Below, one piece after another: positions 10,330-48,421 of a stretch of 64,000 nucleotides of DNA. The DNA comes from Pyrocephalus nanus. Lineage: Eukaryota; Chordata; Aves; Passeriformes; Tyrannidae. The notes under the pieces were generated by a model. The model was not told the origin of the DNA. It did no database searches and saw nothing but the letters and a program-made list of their open reading frames with translations. Location: positions 1,069,001 through 1,133,000 of the forward strand of contig CM076279.1 of NCBI GenBank assembly GCA_038380795.1. The letters are read 5' to 3'. The stretch's first letter is position 1; each line of letters starts with the position of its first letter. Position numbers and translations under genes: made by a program.

Positions 10330-10709
10330 ATGTCGGGGCGCGGTGTGTGGCTGCGGGCGCGGGCGCGGCTGCGGCGCTTCCCGGCGGCGCTGGCGGCGTG
10401 CGGGGACCAGGTGGGGCACACGGGGGAACAAGAGGGGCGGCTGCGGGGGCGGAGGGTCCAGGCGGCCCCCGCTCCCGCCCCCTGTGGTTCTCGCAGGCTG
10501 CGGCCTACGGGCGGTGCGTGGCGGCGGCGGCGGCCGGGCCGGCGGAGCTGCGGCGGGACACATGCCTGGAGGAGTTCCAGGCGCTGCGGGAATGCTTCGC
10601 CCGGGCGGTACGTCCCGGGCCCGGGCCCCATCCCGGTGCCGGTTCCAGTCCCGGCCCCTCGGCCCGGCCTGACCGCGACTCTTTGCAGGCGAAGGCGACA
10701 CCGAAGTGA
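10330..10709 (+). CDS. NDUFAF8: NDUFAF8, complex I assembly factor 8 (complete, 3 exons)
   Basis: NDUFAF8 (C17orf89) is a small mitochondrial protein that acts with NDUFAF5 in early assembly of respiratory complex I. Exons are 10330-10410, 10497-10607 and 10689-10709 (TGA at 10707-10709). They join to 70 aa, against 74 in human as recalled. The twin CX9C signature of intermembrane-space/MIA-pathway proteins is complete: CGDQAAAYGRC spans the first splice junction and CLEEFQALREC follows. The N-terminus is Arg-rich (MSGRGVWLRARARLRRF). It is divergent from TEPSIN and convergent with SLC38A10, as in human. The start chosen is the only ATG that keeps the first cysteine in frame near the CpG-island promoter. 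Confidence 0.95.
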
Positions 10710-10859
10710 CCCCAGACTGCCACCCCCGCGAGATTCTAAGGAGGACTCAAACCCTCAAACGCATCGGTTTGCCCTCAAATGACGGAACACCCCCCACCCC
10801 GCTCCCGGGGCTCCCGGAGGAGGAGCAGCCCCGGGCTGGGTGAGGGTCACAGATCTATA

Positions 10860-10868
10860 TTTATTAAA
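10860..10868. terminator. Overlapping opposite-strand poly(A) signals of NDUFAF8 and SLC38A10
   Basis: The short string TTTATTAAA gives ATTAAA on the plus strand (10863-10868, about 155 nt past the NDUFAF8 stop) and AATAAA on the minus strand (10865-10860). A second minus-strand AATAAA lies at 10905-10900. The two convergent genes therefore end on top of each other, and the SLC38A10 3' UTR would be about 1.65 kb. Which hexamer each gene uses is inferred. Confidence 0.7.
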
Positions 10869-10905
10869 AAAAAAAAGCGATCAAAATGCTTCAGCTTATT
10901 TTATT

Positions 10906-12531
10906 GATGGGCTCGGCCCACGCTCCGAGCTCTCTCTCCCCGCGTTCCACCCGCCCCGGGGGAGCTGGCAGGAGGAGGCAGCTCCCGCAGGCTCCCAGCC
11001 CAGCTTGGGGTCCCCAGGCCATTCCCAGCAGGAGGAATGTCAGGAGCATCTTTGGTCCTTTGTGTTCACACGGAGAACAACAAACAGGCGGGTCTGACCC
11101 GTCAGCAAAGGGGGTGAAGGAGCCGAGCCGGGTCCGGCTCCCCCTCACTTCAGAAAGGCTGGTCGGTGCCACAGGGACACAGCCCGGAGCCGTGTCCCAG
11201 GGCAGAGCTGGAGCCAGGCTCCAGAGCCCATCCCTGCCCCTGGAGTGGTTCCGGGGCTCCCGGCGCTTGTGCTTGACGACAGCATTAATGGAGAAGCTCG
11301 TTGGGATGTGGGGGGCCCTGGGGGTTTAAGGCCATGGCATTCCAGGGGGGTCTTCCCAAAGGACTCCCGTGGGTCTGGGCTGTGACACCCCGGGAGCACC
11401 AGGCAGGGAGGGTCCCACCCCATCCCAGCTCCGCAGGGTCCCCTCAGCCTCGGACTCGAGGTCCAAAAAGACACTTGGAGAGAGGGATATAAAACCCACC
11501 ACAGTGATGAGGTCTGAGGGCTCCAGATTGGGAATTCTCAGCCGGTCTAGGGAGAGCTTTGGGGTTGGATTCTGTACATTCACAGGTCAGGATGTAAAAA
11601 CACAAAACCCCAAAAAACTCCCCAAACTGGGAGCTGGAAACCACCCAGGGCTCTCAGGAAGCTCTTCCCTTCCTCACTCACCAGAAGCGTTTCCAGGGCT
11701 GGAGCAGGGATCTCTCTGGGTGCAGAACAGGGCTGGGGTGTTGGGAAGAGCACATGGAACACGGGCAGAGGTAGGTGTGCCTGAGCCAAGGCCCCGAATC
11801 TGCCCGGCTTGTTCCCAAATTAATCATCTCCAGCAGAAAAACAAAGCTGGGTTGGGAAGGGGCAGGGGCAACTGAGCTTCTTAATGCACTTTGGAGAGGG
11901 GAAGTGGAGCTGGAGAGCACAGAGAGCTCCTGGGGAGGGCAGCGGGAGTGGAGCTCCGTGTGATTCCAGTGTGTGGCCAAGGAATCCCATCCCTGGGACA
12001 GAGGCAGCACAACGGCAGGGGTTGTGCCCAGTTAAGGCAGTATTTCTACTAAATGAGGTTCCCAAACCACCACTGTCTCCAAACACACGGGGCTCCGCTC
12101 CCCATCCAGCTCTGGCACTGCTGGCTCCGCTGGCCCTCAGCTCGCGGCTCCTCCGGGATAAAGCCCTTCCCGAGGTGTGGATGCTGGGTCCCCTCGGCAC
12201 AGCCCCTTCCCGATGGAGCCCCTTCCCGGTTCTGCAGTTTGGAGATGGGGCTGGAGAAGGCAATTCGATGTGAATGAGATGCTGGAAAAGGTCCTTGGAG
12301 CAGCAGGAAGCCGAGGTGGGGGGTAGCTCTGGAAGGCAGGGGCAGCAGGAATGTCACTTCCAGTATCGCCATCTCCTCAGCCACCCACAGGCACGTGCTG
12401 GGGGTGCCGCTACGGGAGCCACCAGGGTGGTGCTCCCGGATCCAAGGGGACCCCGTGGATCCGAGCGCTGCGTCCGGCAAAGCGCTGCTGGCTCAGACCA
12501 ACCTGTGCCCGAGCACGGCCCCAAATCCCCG
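10906..12531 (-). other. SLC38A10: SLC38A10 3' UTR
   Basis: There is no open frame of note and no other gene. The segment runs from the TGA to the poly(A) signals near 10.9 kb without an intervening canonical AATAAA that I could see. No obvious structured element was found. Confidence 0.65.
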
Positions 12532-40332
<27,801 letters not shown>

Positions 40333-40560
40333 GGCCCGCGGCGAGGGGGGGGGGGGGAGGCCCGCTTTATGGCCGCTCCCCGCGCCCTCTGGCCGGCTCG
40401 GAGCCCTTTGTTCCCCCTGGAGCCCCCCGCCCCTCAGCCACCCGTGCCCGCCATAGCCCCGCCGGGCCCGCCCCGACCGGCACCGGCCACAGCGGCACTT
40501 CCGCCTTCCGCCACCGCTACCGGAAGTCACGTGGTTCGCGCCGCCGAGCGGGGACGCTCC
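40333..40560 (-). promoter_or_regulatory. SLC38A10: SLC38A10 CpG-island promoter
   Basis: Dense CpG sequence immediately upstream of the ATG at 40332-40330. A composite CCGGAAGT (ETS, 40520-40527) abuts CACGTG (E-box, 40528-40533), a combination common in housekeeping promoters. CTTCCG ETS cores occur just downstream. There is no TATA box. The start site is inferred to lie at roughly 40.45-40.55 kb. Confidence 0.75.
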
Positions 40561-42850
40561 GGCAGCCTTGGAGGACCGTTCTCGCTCGCCCTGGGAGGCC
40601 GGGAGGGATAACGGGGGGTCCCCGGGGTTGGGGACACTCCCGGGGGGCTGAGCGGGGCCGGGGACGGGCGGGACTGCACAGACACACACGCACAGGCATG
40701 GAAAGCACATGGCTGTGTGCATGGCTTCAAATGCATGTGTGTGCATGCACACACATGACCACACCGCTGGCACCCAGGCCTGAGTCCCCGGGGTGATGGG
40801 GGGTCCCGAACAGCCCCCCGAGGGCAGCACATCACCCCAGAAACACCCTCCTGGGGACGCATCCAGCTGTGCACACACACAACGCATCTGCTCCTCATCC
40901 CAACCGGAGCGATCCCAAAGCCCACTGTGGCCAGAACCCCCAGAATCCTACAGGACAAGGCAGAAAACCCAAGGAGAACAGCAGGGAAGCTGCAGGGGCT
41001 GTGGCAGGGTCTCCCGAGGCCTTGCACAGTGGCAGGTCAGCGCAGCACACGCGCTCCCGTCGGAGCAAAACACGCAGCGCTCGTATAATTTGCAGCAATT
41101 GCGACGGGAAACCGCAGGAATTCGCTCTACAAAAGGTTTGCAGGGAGGTGAACGGGCGGCCTAATTCCCTCCAGGTGTGGTGCAGGATCAGCAGCTCCGG
41201 CGGTGCTTTCCTGCCTCCTGTGCCAGAGCAGGGGCCGTGTCCATGTGTGTCCTTGGGCTGGGATGAGGGATCCCCTTTAGGGTGTCATGGAGCCGGTTTG
41301 GGGGAGCCCCCAGCGTGTTCTGCCTCAGCACTGCCAGGAAAAGGGCTCCAGTGGCTTCTCCATGTGTGAGTAGGAGCCTGGGAAGCATCCAGAGCCAGCT
41401 GGGGATTCCCACGGGATGGGGATACCAGGGGAGCCAGGCCCTGCTCTGCCACCTTCGCAGGGCTCTCTGTGCCCATCCCAAGGGATGGGGGTTTTCTGCA
41501 GCTCCAATCCTGCCTCCAGCAGGAGCCAGGCTCTGTCCAGCACTGCCCATGTCCCTCCCCACCAGCGCCAGGGCACATTCCCATCACGGACCAGCTGAGG
41601 GCAAGGCAGAATTCCCTGGAAAGCCTCAACCCCCTTGCACGCCCTCCATGGCACGAGGAGCTGCCAGCTGGGATGGCAGCATTCCCACCACAGATCCACC
41701 GGGAAGCCCGGGTGGCTCAGAGCCCTTCCCAGTCCTGCCCCATGGCCCAGATTCCTCCCGCCTGGATTTGGAGCCCCGGAGCACAACCATCCCCAGAGGA
41801 CGCCGGAGTCACAATTCCTGTAATTAGAAATGGGGGCTCGGGGCCGGCTGAGCTCACGGGGATTCCATGCTTGCTTTAGGGAAGTACAAATCCCTTGGGA
41901 GCTCCAGGGGCCGCTGCTGTGTTGGATGTGGCAGCTCCATGTGTGTGCTTGCACACCCCACCCTGAGCTGAGCCAGGTTCCCAGCTTCCACAGGGGATGC
42001 TGTCCCGGGAAAAGTGCTGGGCCCATCCCTGCTCGATAGGATGCAGGCACGGCAGCTCCCACTCCCATCTCACCCCTGCTCACCGAGATGTTTCTTCAGG
42101 AATTCGCCTCGGTGGCAGCTCCGGGCTGGGGGCTACCATGCCGCAGGGATGCTCTTCCCTGAAACCACGAGCACCTTGGGAACATCCCTGCCCTCCCTTC
42201 CTGGGGGACACAGCACATGGCCCAGGGGAAATGGGAAGGAATGGGAACCTCCTCTCCAGACCTGGGGCAGAGTCCACCCATGCCATGGTGCCCCCGAGGG
42301 TCTGTACCCACCCCCCAGGCCGTGTCCCCCCTCCCCACGGGGACCAGCACCCACCACCCCGCTCCCCACGCTGGCTCTGGTGACAGACTCCTGGCAGATC
42401 CCAGGAACCACCGGGCAAGGATGGAAAAACATAAATTAAAACAAATTGCGGTTTTATATTGCAAATAAGGGCAGTTTGATGGGTTTTATTGCAGAACAAC
42501 CATTAATGAAGTGCAGTTTCAGGCACCTTAATTGCTCGGGGACCAAAGTTCAGTCCGTGTCTCCGGCGTGTCCCGCGAGGGGCTGGCAGGGTGGGAACAG
42601 GATTGGGAATCAATTTATGGGCATGATGAGGGAGATGGAGGCGAGGGGGCTGATCCATGCGGGGGAGGGGTGCAGCAGCACAGTGGGATACACGGCACAG
42701 CCTGTCTGGGGAGGAAGTGAGAGGCCGTGGTGACCCCCCACATGGTGTCTCCCCAGTGGCAGCCATGGGGTGGGGTTTGGGTTGGTGGTCCCCAGGCTAT
42801 GGGGAACGATGGTGGTGCCCATGGGCCCCGCAGGGCCGGGCTGGGGCGAT
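40561..42850. other. Intergenic, SLC38A10 upstream side
   Basis: No gene found. It contains a CA/TG-rich patch at 40675-40760, a CpG-bearing single-copy patch at 41040-41170, and an AT-rich patch at 42430-42620 with ATTGCAAAT-like and TTAATTG-like motifs. A minus-strand AATAAA lies at 42490-42485. Confidence 0.5.
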
Positions 42851-42930
42851 GCAGAGCCGCGATCGTGGGGGGCCCTGGGAAAAGCCTCTCGCCTCCCAGC
42901 ATAGCAAACGCGCGGGGGGATGGGGGAGGG

Positions 42931-43020
42931 CGTACGGAGCCTTACCGAGCCGAGCGGAGCATTACCGGGCAGTACCGAGCCGTATGGAGCATTGCGGGGC
43001 CGTACCGGGCCGTACCGAGC
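42931..43020 (+). repeat. 10-bp tandem repeat, nine copies
   Basis: Nine consecutive 10-mers fit a consensus CGTACCGAGC with no insertions or deletions. Most differ at one to three positions. The period equals about one helical turn. It forms the edge of the orphan CpG island. Confidence 0.88.
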
Positions 43021-43204
43021 CCCCCGCGCGCGCCCATTCATGCCCCGCCCCGGCCGTGGGAACGCGCCGCGCGCGGGAAGCGCAGCCCGCGCTGGCCCCG
43101 CCCCTCCCCGTGCGCATGAATGGGCGCGCCCCGCCCCCTCCGCCCCGCCAATCAGCGCGGCCCGCCGGGCCCCCCGCTGGGCGCCGGCCTTTGTTTGTGG
43201 AGGG

Positions 43205-43300
43205 CGCCGGGGCCAATGGGAGCGCGGGCCGGGGGGCGCTGGGCCAATGGGAGCGCGGGCCTGGGGGCGCTGGGCCAATGGGGGCGAGGGGCGGGGCCCG
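43205..43300 (+). repeat. 31-bp tandem repeat, three copies, each with a CCAAT box
   Basis: The unit is GGCCAATGGGAGCGCGGGCC plus a GGGGGCGCT-type spacer. Copies 1 and 2 are almost identical and copy 3 is changed after CCAATGGG. Thirty-one bp is about three helical turns, so the three CCAAT boxes face the same side of the DNA. Confidence 0.88.
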
Positions 43301-43420
43301 GGGCACGGCCCGGCCCGGCCACGTGCGCGCAGAGCCGGGAGCGGGGACCGCGAGGGGCCCGAGGGGGGACCCGGCCCTTCCGCCACCGGAATGGCCCTGG
43401 GCCACCGGGGTGTGTCCCAC

Positions 43421-46400
43421 TGTCCCCAGGGGATGTCCCGAGGACACCAGCCCGCCTATGCACTGTCAGTGCCGGATCCCGTGTGGCAGCATCAGCTTGG
43501 CACCTTCGTGCTCTGGCAGACCGCGGGGGACAGCCTGGATGGGTCCCTGGGCTGCTGTCCCGGGTGTGTTGTGGGTCAGGGAGCCCAGGCTGGCAGCAGG
43601 GTTATGCTGTGCTGGGGTGCCTGTGGCCCCACACACCCATCAGAGCCAGGACTGCGGAAGGGTGGCATCATACTGGGGGACTCTGGGCAGCAAATCCCAA
43701 CTGCTGCAGCCCCCCATGCAGGCAGAGCTGTGCCACACATGGACCCCCAGGGCAGAGAAACAGCCACATGCCAGTCCCTGTGCTGGGACACAGAACACTC
43801 ACTGCACAGAGGGGACAGCACCAGGCAGGAGCCTCCTGGGGGAGCCTGGAAAGGACCAACAGAAATCCCAGCCCACACCTGGGTTGTGTCTGGGCTCTGC
43901 TGTCCCCTCCTTGGCCCTGAGAAATTTCCTCCTTCCCAACCAGCCCCAATGCCAGGCCAGCTGGGTTCTTGTGCCACAGGGCCACCCTCTACCAGCCACG
44001 CTCACGGCAAAGCCTTCATTCACTCCCAGCCCAGGGGACGAGCCCTTTGCTGGAGAGGTGAAGGTCATGGTCACTTTGTCTGTCACAGGCTCCATGTTTG
44101 CCCCTTGCTGTCCCTTCCAGAAGCTGCAGGCCCCTGTCACGGCACAGCTCAGCCTCACACCGCCCATGGCACTGACGTGGGAGCCGCGGTGGTGGCCACT
44201 GATGGCAAGGCCAGGGTGTGCTGCTTCTGCTGATGGTTTGCTCCTCATCCCCCTCCCTGTGTCTCCCACCACCAGCCCACGTCTCCAGATCCACCCATCC
44301 ATCCATCCACCCATCCAGGCCTGCCCACAGCAATGCCCAAACCGCGGCAGCAGCAGCACCGGGACAGGAGCTCAGTCCTGGTGTCACCCCAGGGCCGAGA
44401 CAGCGGCCAGTGCTCCCCGGCAGGCAGGGGAGGGCAGGGGAGCCCCGGTGCGTCCCCCTGGGCTCCAGCAGAGAACAAAGGAGGGCAGCTGCGGGGAGGG
44501 AGCGGCGCTGCCGGGTGCGCTGCAGCGCGGCTAATCCGCCCGGCACAGCCCCGGCAGCTCCGAGCCACGGAGTGGCTGTTCAGCCCCAGCACTGGGACCC
44601 CGTAGGGCCGGGGAGGGGGCTCCTCCTGGCTCCCCCCGCAGCCCCACCCTGCGCCCTCGCACCGTGCCCCGTCCCGTCCCGTGGCAGCAGCCCCTGCTCG
44701 CCCCGCTGCCATGGAGGGAACGTCTTACATTAACGACTTTTGTCACCAAAGTCATTAACATAATAGGGCTTCCACATCAAAATTGAATATTAATGCTCCG
44801 CCGGCTGCGGAGGGAGGCGGATAATTGCTCTAATACATTTTCCAGTCGGATTTTCGCATCGCAGCAGCAATTGCATTAGCAAACCCGATTATTCCCACGG
44901 CCGGTACAATGGGATGGTTAATGGGAGTTAAGTTCCTTCCTTTTTCCTCGGACCCTCGAGCGGCTGTGGCTCCGTGCCCCCCGCTGCCCCCCAGCCCTGG
45001 GGAGTGCCGGGCAGGGGCCGAGGGCCCTGAGCTGGGAGCAGAGCAGACAGTGGTGCTGAGCCACCTCGTCCCTCTGCACCACAAACACGACCCTTGGACG
45101 CAGACGGCCTTGAGACGCGCCGGGAATGCCACAGCCAGCTGGAAAACTGCCTGTCCTGGGAGCCATACCTGCTGTTTCGTGCCATGCAGAGCCCGGGGAT
45201 GAGCCTTGGAGGACGGCAGTGGGTCACGCCAGCCAGGGGGTCCCGCTGCAGCAGAGCTGGGGGTCCAGGCAGAGACAGGGGCTGCTGCAGCTCCCACCCA
45301 GGGAGTGCTGGGGGACCCTCCAGCCTCCTCTCTCTTCCGAGGGGGCTTGGCAGCCCCCGGGAGGATGAAGCTCAGGAGAACAGCTGAGGAGAGGGCACAG
45401 TGCCAGGGCTGCAGCCTCCTCGCTGCACCCCCAAACACACCCCAGCCAGTCCCCTGGGCAGGGACAGGCCTCGCCCTCGGCCACTGTCCCCCATCCTCAG
45501 GGTCCCCTCCTCCCCCCCAGGGCTGACACCGTGCTCAGGGGGCTCTGGGGTGGCACAGGCCCAGCTGGGGGGGGTTGGGACAGGACCGTGTGTGCAGCAG
45601 CAGCAGCAGCAGCGCACAAAGGCAGCTGCAGGGCTGGGGGTGGACGTGGGGGGGGTCCTCATTAAATTGACTTTAATTGCACTCATTTGGGCTCGCTTCA
45701 CTGATCAACCTCGGCGCAGTGGAGTTGTACCCCCAGGGTGGGGGGACTGCTCGTGGTGGGGGGCTGCCCAAAGGGGATGTACACCCACAGCGAGGGGTCT
45801 GCTTACCCACTGGGGGGGCTGCTCAGGGAGAATGCACCTCCAGGAGCGGGTCTGCCCACAGGCAGAGGGGGCTGTGCCCACGTGGAGGGGGTCCTGCCCA
45901 CAGAGGGAAGGGCTGCCCACAAGGGATGCCAACTCAGAGGGTGGTCTGCCCAGGGAGGGGGGCTGCCCACAGCAGGGGGTTTACCATGGGGGGAGTGTTT
46001 TCCCTGGGGGTCGGCCCACCGTGCCCAGGGACACGGGCCTGGTGCTCCACAGCCCCTTCCCACACCCAGCACTGGAGGTTCCCCCGGACCCTTCCCCCTC
46101 CTGCCGGCGTCACCAGGGAAGGAAGAGCCCACAGCTGCTTTTTTTGTCTTTTTTTTGATTTTCTTTTTCAGTCAAGAAACTCTTCCCCAGCGCTCCAGGA
46201 CCCCTGGCAGCCAAACACGGCACGTCCCCAATGCTGGGATCTGCACCGTCCTCCCCTCTGGCACCGACTCCACGCACCGGGATAATCCATAACGGCTTTT
46301 TCCTGGCCTTTCCCACACGGAGAGGGATCCAACGGCCTTCCCACGGTGGCTGTGGAGGAGGATGAGGAGGCTGTTCCTCCAAGCTGCCGGTATGATCCCG

Positions 46401-47800
46401 TGTCCTTCCGTGTGTCCCCCGGCGTGTCCCCAGGCACGGCTCTGCGCTGCAGCTGCACGTCCCGCTGCACCAGCGCCTGTGCCGGGCCGTGCCCCGCGGG
46501 GCAGCCGCCTGTTCCCAGCTGTCCTTGTCCATCTGTCTGTCCCCGTGCCGTGTCCGTGCATCCCGGTGTGCTGGGCTCTGTCCCCGCGGGCCCCCGGCCG
46601 CTCCCTCCTGATTCGACTGCCGTCTTGTGTGATGAATCGCCCGCCGTGATCTAATCGTGGTTACGAGCGATCGGGATTTATTTCGGCCTTTTCAATCAAT
46701 TACTGCATTTTATTGCAAAAAAGGAAAAAAAAAAACCTGCAGGGCCCCACTGGGGACCCTGGTGGGAGCCTCTGCCGGGCCCCACTCCCAGCCCCGGCCC
46801 CCGACACTGCTCCTGCTCCTGTTCCCACTGTGTGGTCCCCAGTCCCTCACCCTGTGAACCCCCCCCCATCTCACAGCCCCTCAGTTTGCAGTGCCCCCTC
46901 CCACTCTGCCCCCCACAGCATCACACACAGCCCCCCCACACTGTACCCCCCATTGCACAGCCCCTCCCAACACTGCAGCCCCACTCACCTTGCACCGCAG
47001 GGCCTCCCAACATTGCACTCTCCCCCCACAACATTTCAGGGGTATTTAAGGCTGGACCCCCCCACCTTGCACCACAGGGCCCCCTCGAATTCCACTCTCC
47101 CCCTCTCACGTTGCACCCCCCAACACTGCATACCCCCTACCTTGTACTGCACTATCCCCCAACTTGTACTGCAACCCCCCAACACTGCACAGCCCCACAC
47201 CTTGCTCCCCATGACCCCCACATCGCACAGCCCCCCACCACTGAACTGTGTGATCCCCCCAACACTGTAACCCCACACGTTTCACATCCCCCCATCCTGC
47301 TCTGCACAGCCTCCCTCCACTGCACCCTCCCCGTTGCGCAGCCCCCCCCCATCGTGCCACCCCACTGCACGGCCCCCCAACAGTGCACATCTCCCCACCC
47401 TGCCCTAAACGGCCCCCACGCGTTGCATAGCCCCCCAACATCACACAGACCCCCATATTGTGCCCCTCGACACTGCACGGCCCCCCCATAGCTCCGCATG
47501 GCCCCCCCATATCGCACAGCCCCCCAACCCTGCTCTGCATGAACCCCCTCTATTGGAGAGCCCCTCAGCACTGCTCTGCTGTGCACCCCCCGGCCATCGC
47601 AGCCCCCGCCTTGCCCCGCGGGGTCCTCAGCCCCCTCAGCCCCCACCTGCGGGCCCGGCCCGTGCTCCGCTCCCGCCGCTCTTTGATCGCTCGCTCGGCC
47701 CGGGGCGCTCCGGGCTGCGCGCGGGGGGGCCTCGAAACCGCCCGGGCCGCGCGTGCACCCCCCCCACCCCCCCACCCCGAGAGGGGGGGGCAAAGGGGGA
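43421..47800. other. Intergenic, BAHCC1 upstream side
   Basis: No gene found. Contents: AT-rich, low-repeat islands with homeodomain-type motifs at 44720-44930, 45655-45715 and 46620-46735; a degenerate minisatellite on a CTGCCCACA theme at about 45735-46010; CAG repeats at 45597-45614; and a long C-rich minisatellite at 46855-47560. The AT-rich islands are the best candidates for conserved regulatory DNA. Confidence 0.55.
46855..47560 (+). repeat. C-rich degenerate minisatellite upstream of BAHCC1
   Basis: About 700 bp built from variants of CCCCCCAACACTGCACAG. Unit length drifts around 20-30 bp and copies are decayed. CpG is rare compared with the adjoining CpG island. Open frames on either strand through it are by-products of the repeat. 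Confidence 0.8.
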
Positions 47801-48420
47801 GCCTTGAAACCGCCCTCGGCGGCGGCCAATCGGCGCCTTGTTTACACTGAGTGATTGACAGTTCGCTGGCGCGCCGCCAGCCAATCGGCTGCGGCGAGGA
47901 AGGGCGGGGCGGGGCCTCCTCCCCACACCCCCCCCTCTGCCGGAGGGTGGGGCAGTGCGCGTGCGCGCCGCCGCCCCGTCCCCTCCCCATTCATCCGCTG
48001 CGCTTGAATTCGGCGCCGTCGCGCGCGGCGCCGCCATTGGCGGGCGGGCTGGCGGCGCGCCAGCCAATCAGCTCGTGGCGCTCGCCCTGACGCGGGGCGC
48101 GCGCGCCGCGGGGAGAACGGAGCGCGCGGGGGGGGGGCGGGGTTGGGGGGATCAATGGCCGGCGGGGCGCGAGCGCCGCGCGGCGGCCAATCAGCGCGGG
48201 GGCGCGCGCGCGGGGCACGCGCTCATTAGCATGCGGGGCGCGCCCGCCCCGCCGGAGCGCGCGCGCGGCGTGAGCGGGAGGCGCGGCGGGGTCCCCGCAC
48301 CCCCCCCCCCCCGCCTTTTCCCACCCCCCCCCTTCCCTCCCTCCCTCCCTCCCTCCCTCCACCCCCCCCGCCCGCCCGCCCGCCCCCCCCAACCACACAC
48401 CCCCGGTTCCCTTTGCTGCA
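47800..48420 (+). promoter_or_regulatory. BAHCC1: BAHCC1 CpG-island promoter
   Basis: Dense CpG with CCAAT boxes at 47826-47830, 47881-47885, 48064-48068 and 48187-48191, and one reverse box (ATTGG) at 48036-48040. GCGCGC-type runs are frequent. No TATA box was seen near any obvious start. It ends in a pyrimidine microsatellite (CCTC)n at 48334-48360 and (CCCG)n at 48368-48384. Confidence 0.75.
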
Positions 48421-48421
48421 G

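Larger units (their letters stand above)
42860..43420. promoter_or_regulatory. Orphan CpG island with tandem CCAAT repeats
   Basis: Very high CpG density, about 5 kb from both flanking gene starts. CCAAT boxes lie at 43148-43152, 43213-43217, 43244-43248 and 43275-43279; the last three are spaced exactly 31 bp inside a 31-bp tandem repeat. GC boxes follow (GGGGCGGGGC near 43290). A 10-bp repeat precedes it at 42931-43020. It looks like an active promoter or a strong regulatory island, but no gene could be assigned on either strand. In human the interval holds LINC00482 and TMEM105; no similarity to TMEM105 was recognised. Confidence 0.6.

Noticed and set aside
42657..44534. 625-codon plus-strand open frame through the orphan CpG island
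   Set aside because: It crosses the 10-bp and 31-bp repeats and ordinary intergenic sequence. Composition follows the local GC content, no domain or conserved block is visible, and long stop-free runs are expected in such DNA.
46713..47491. Open frames of about 190-220 codons rich in Pro/His/Thr near 47 kb
   Set aside because: They translate the C-rich minisatellite in different frames; the period and amino-acid pattern come from the repeat.
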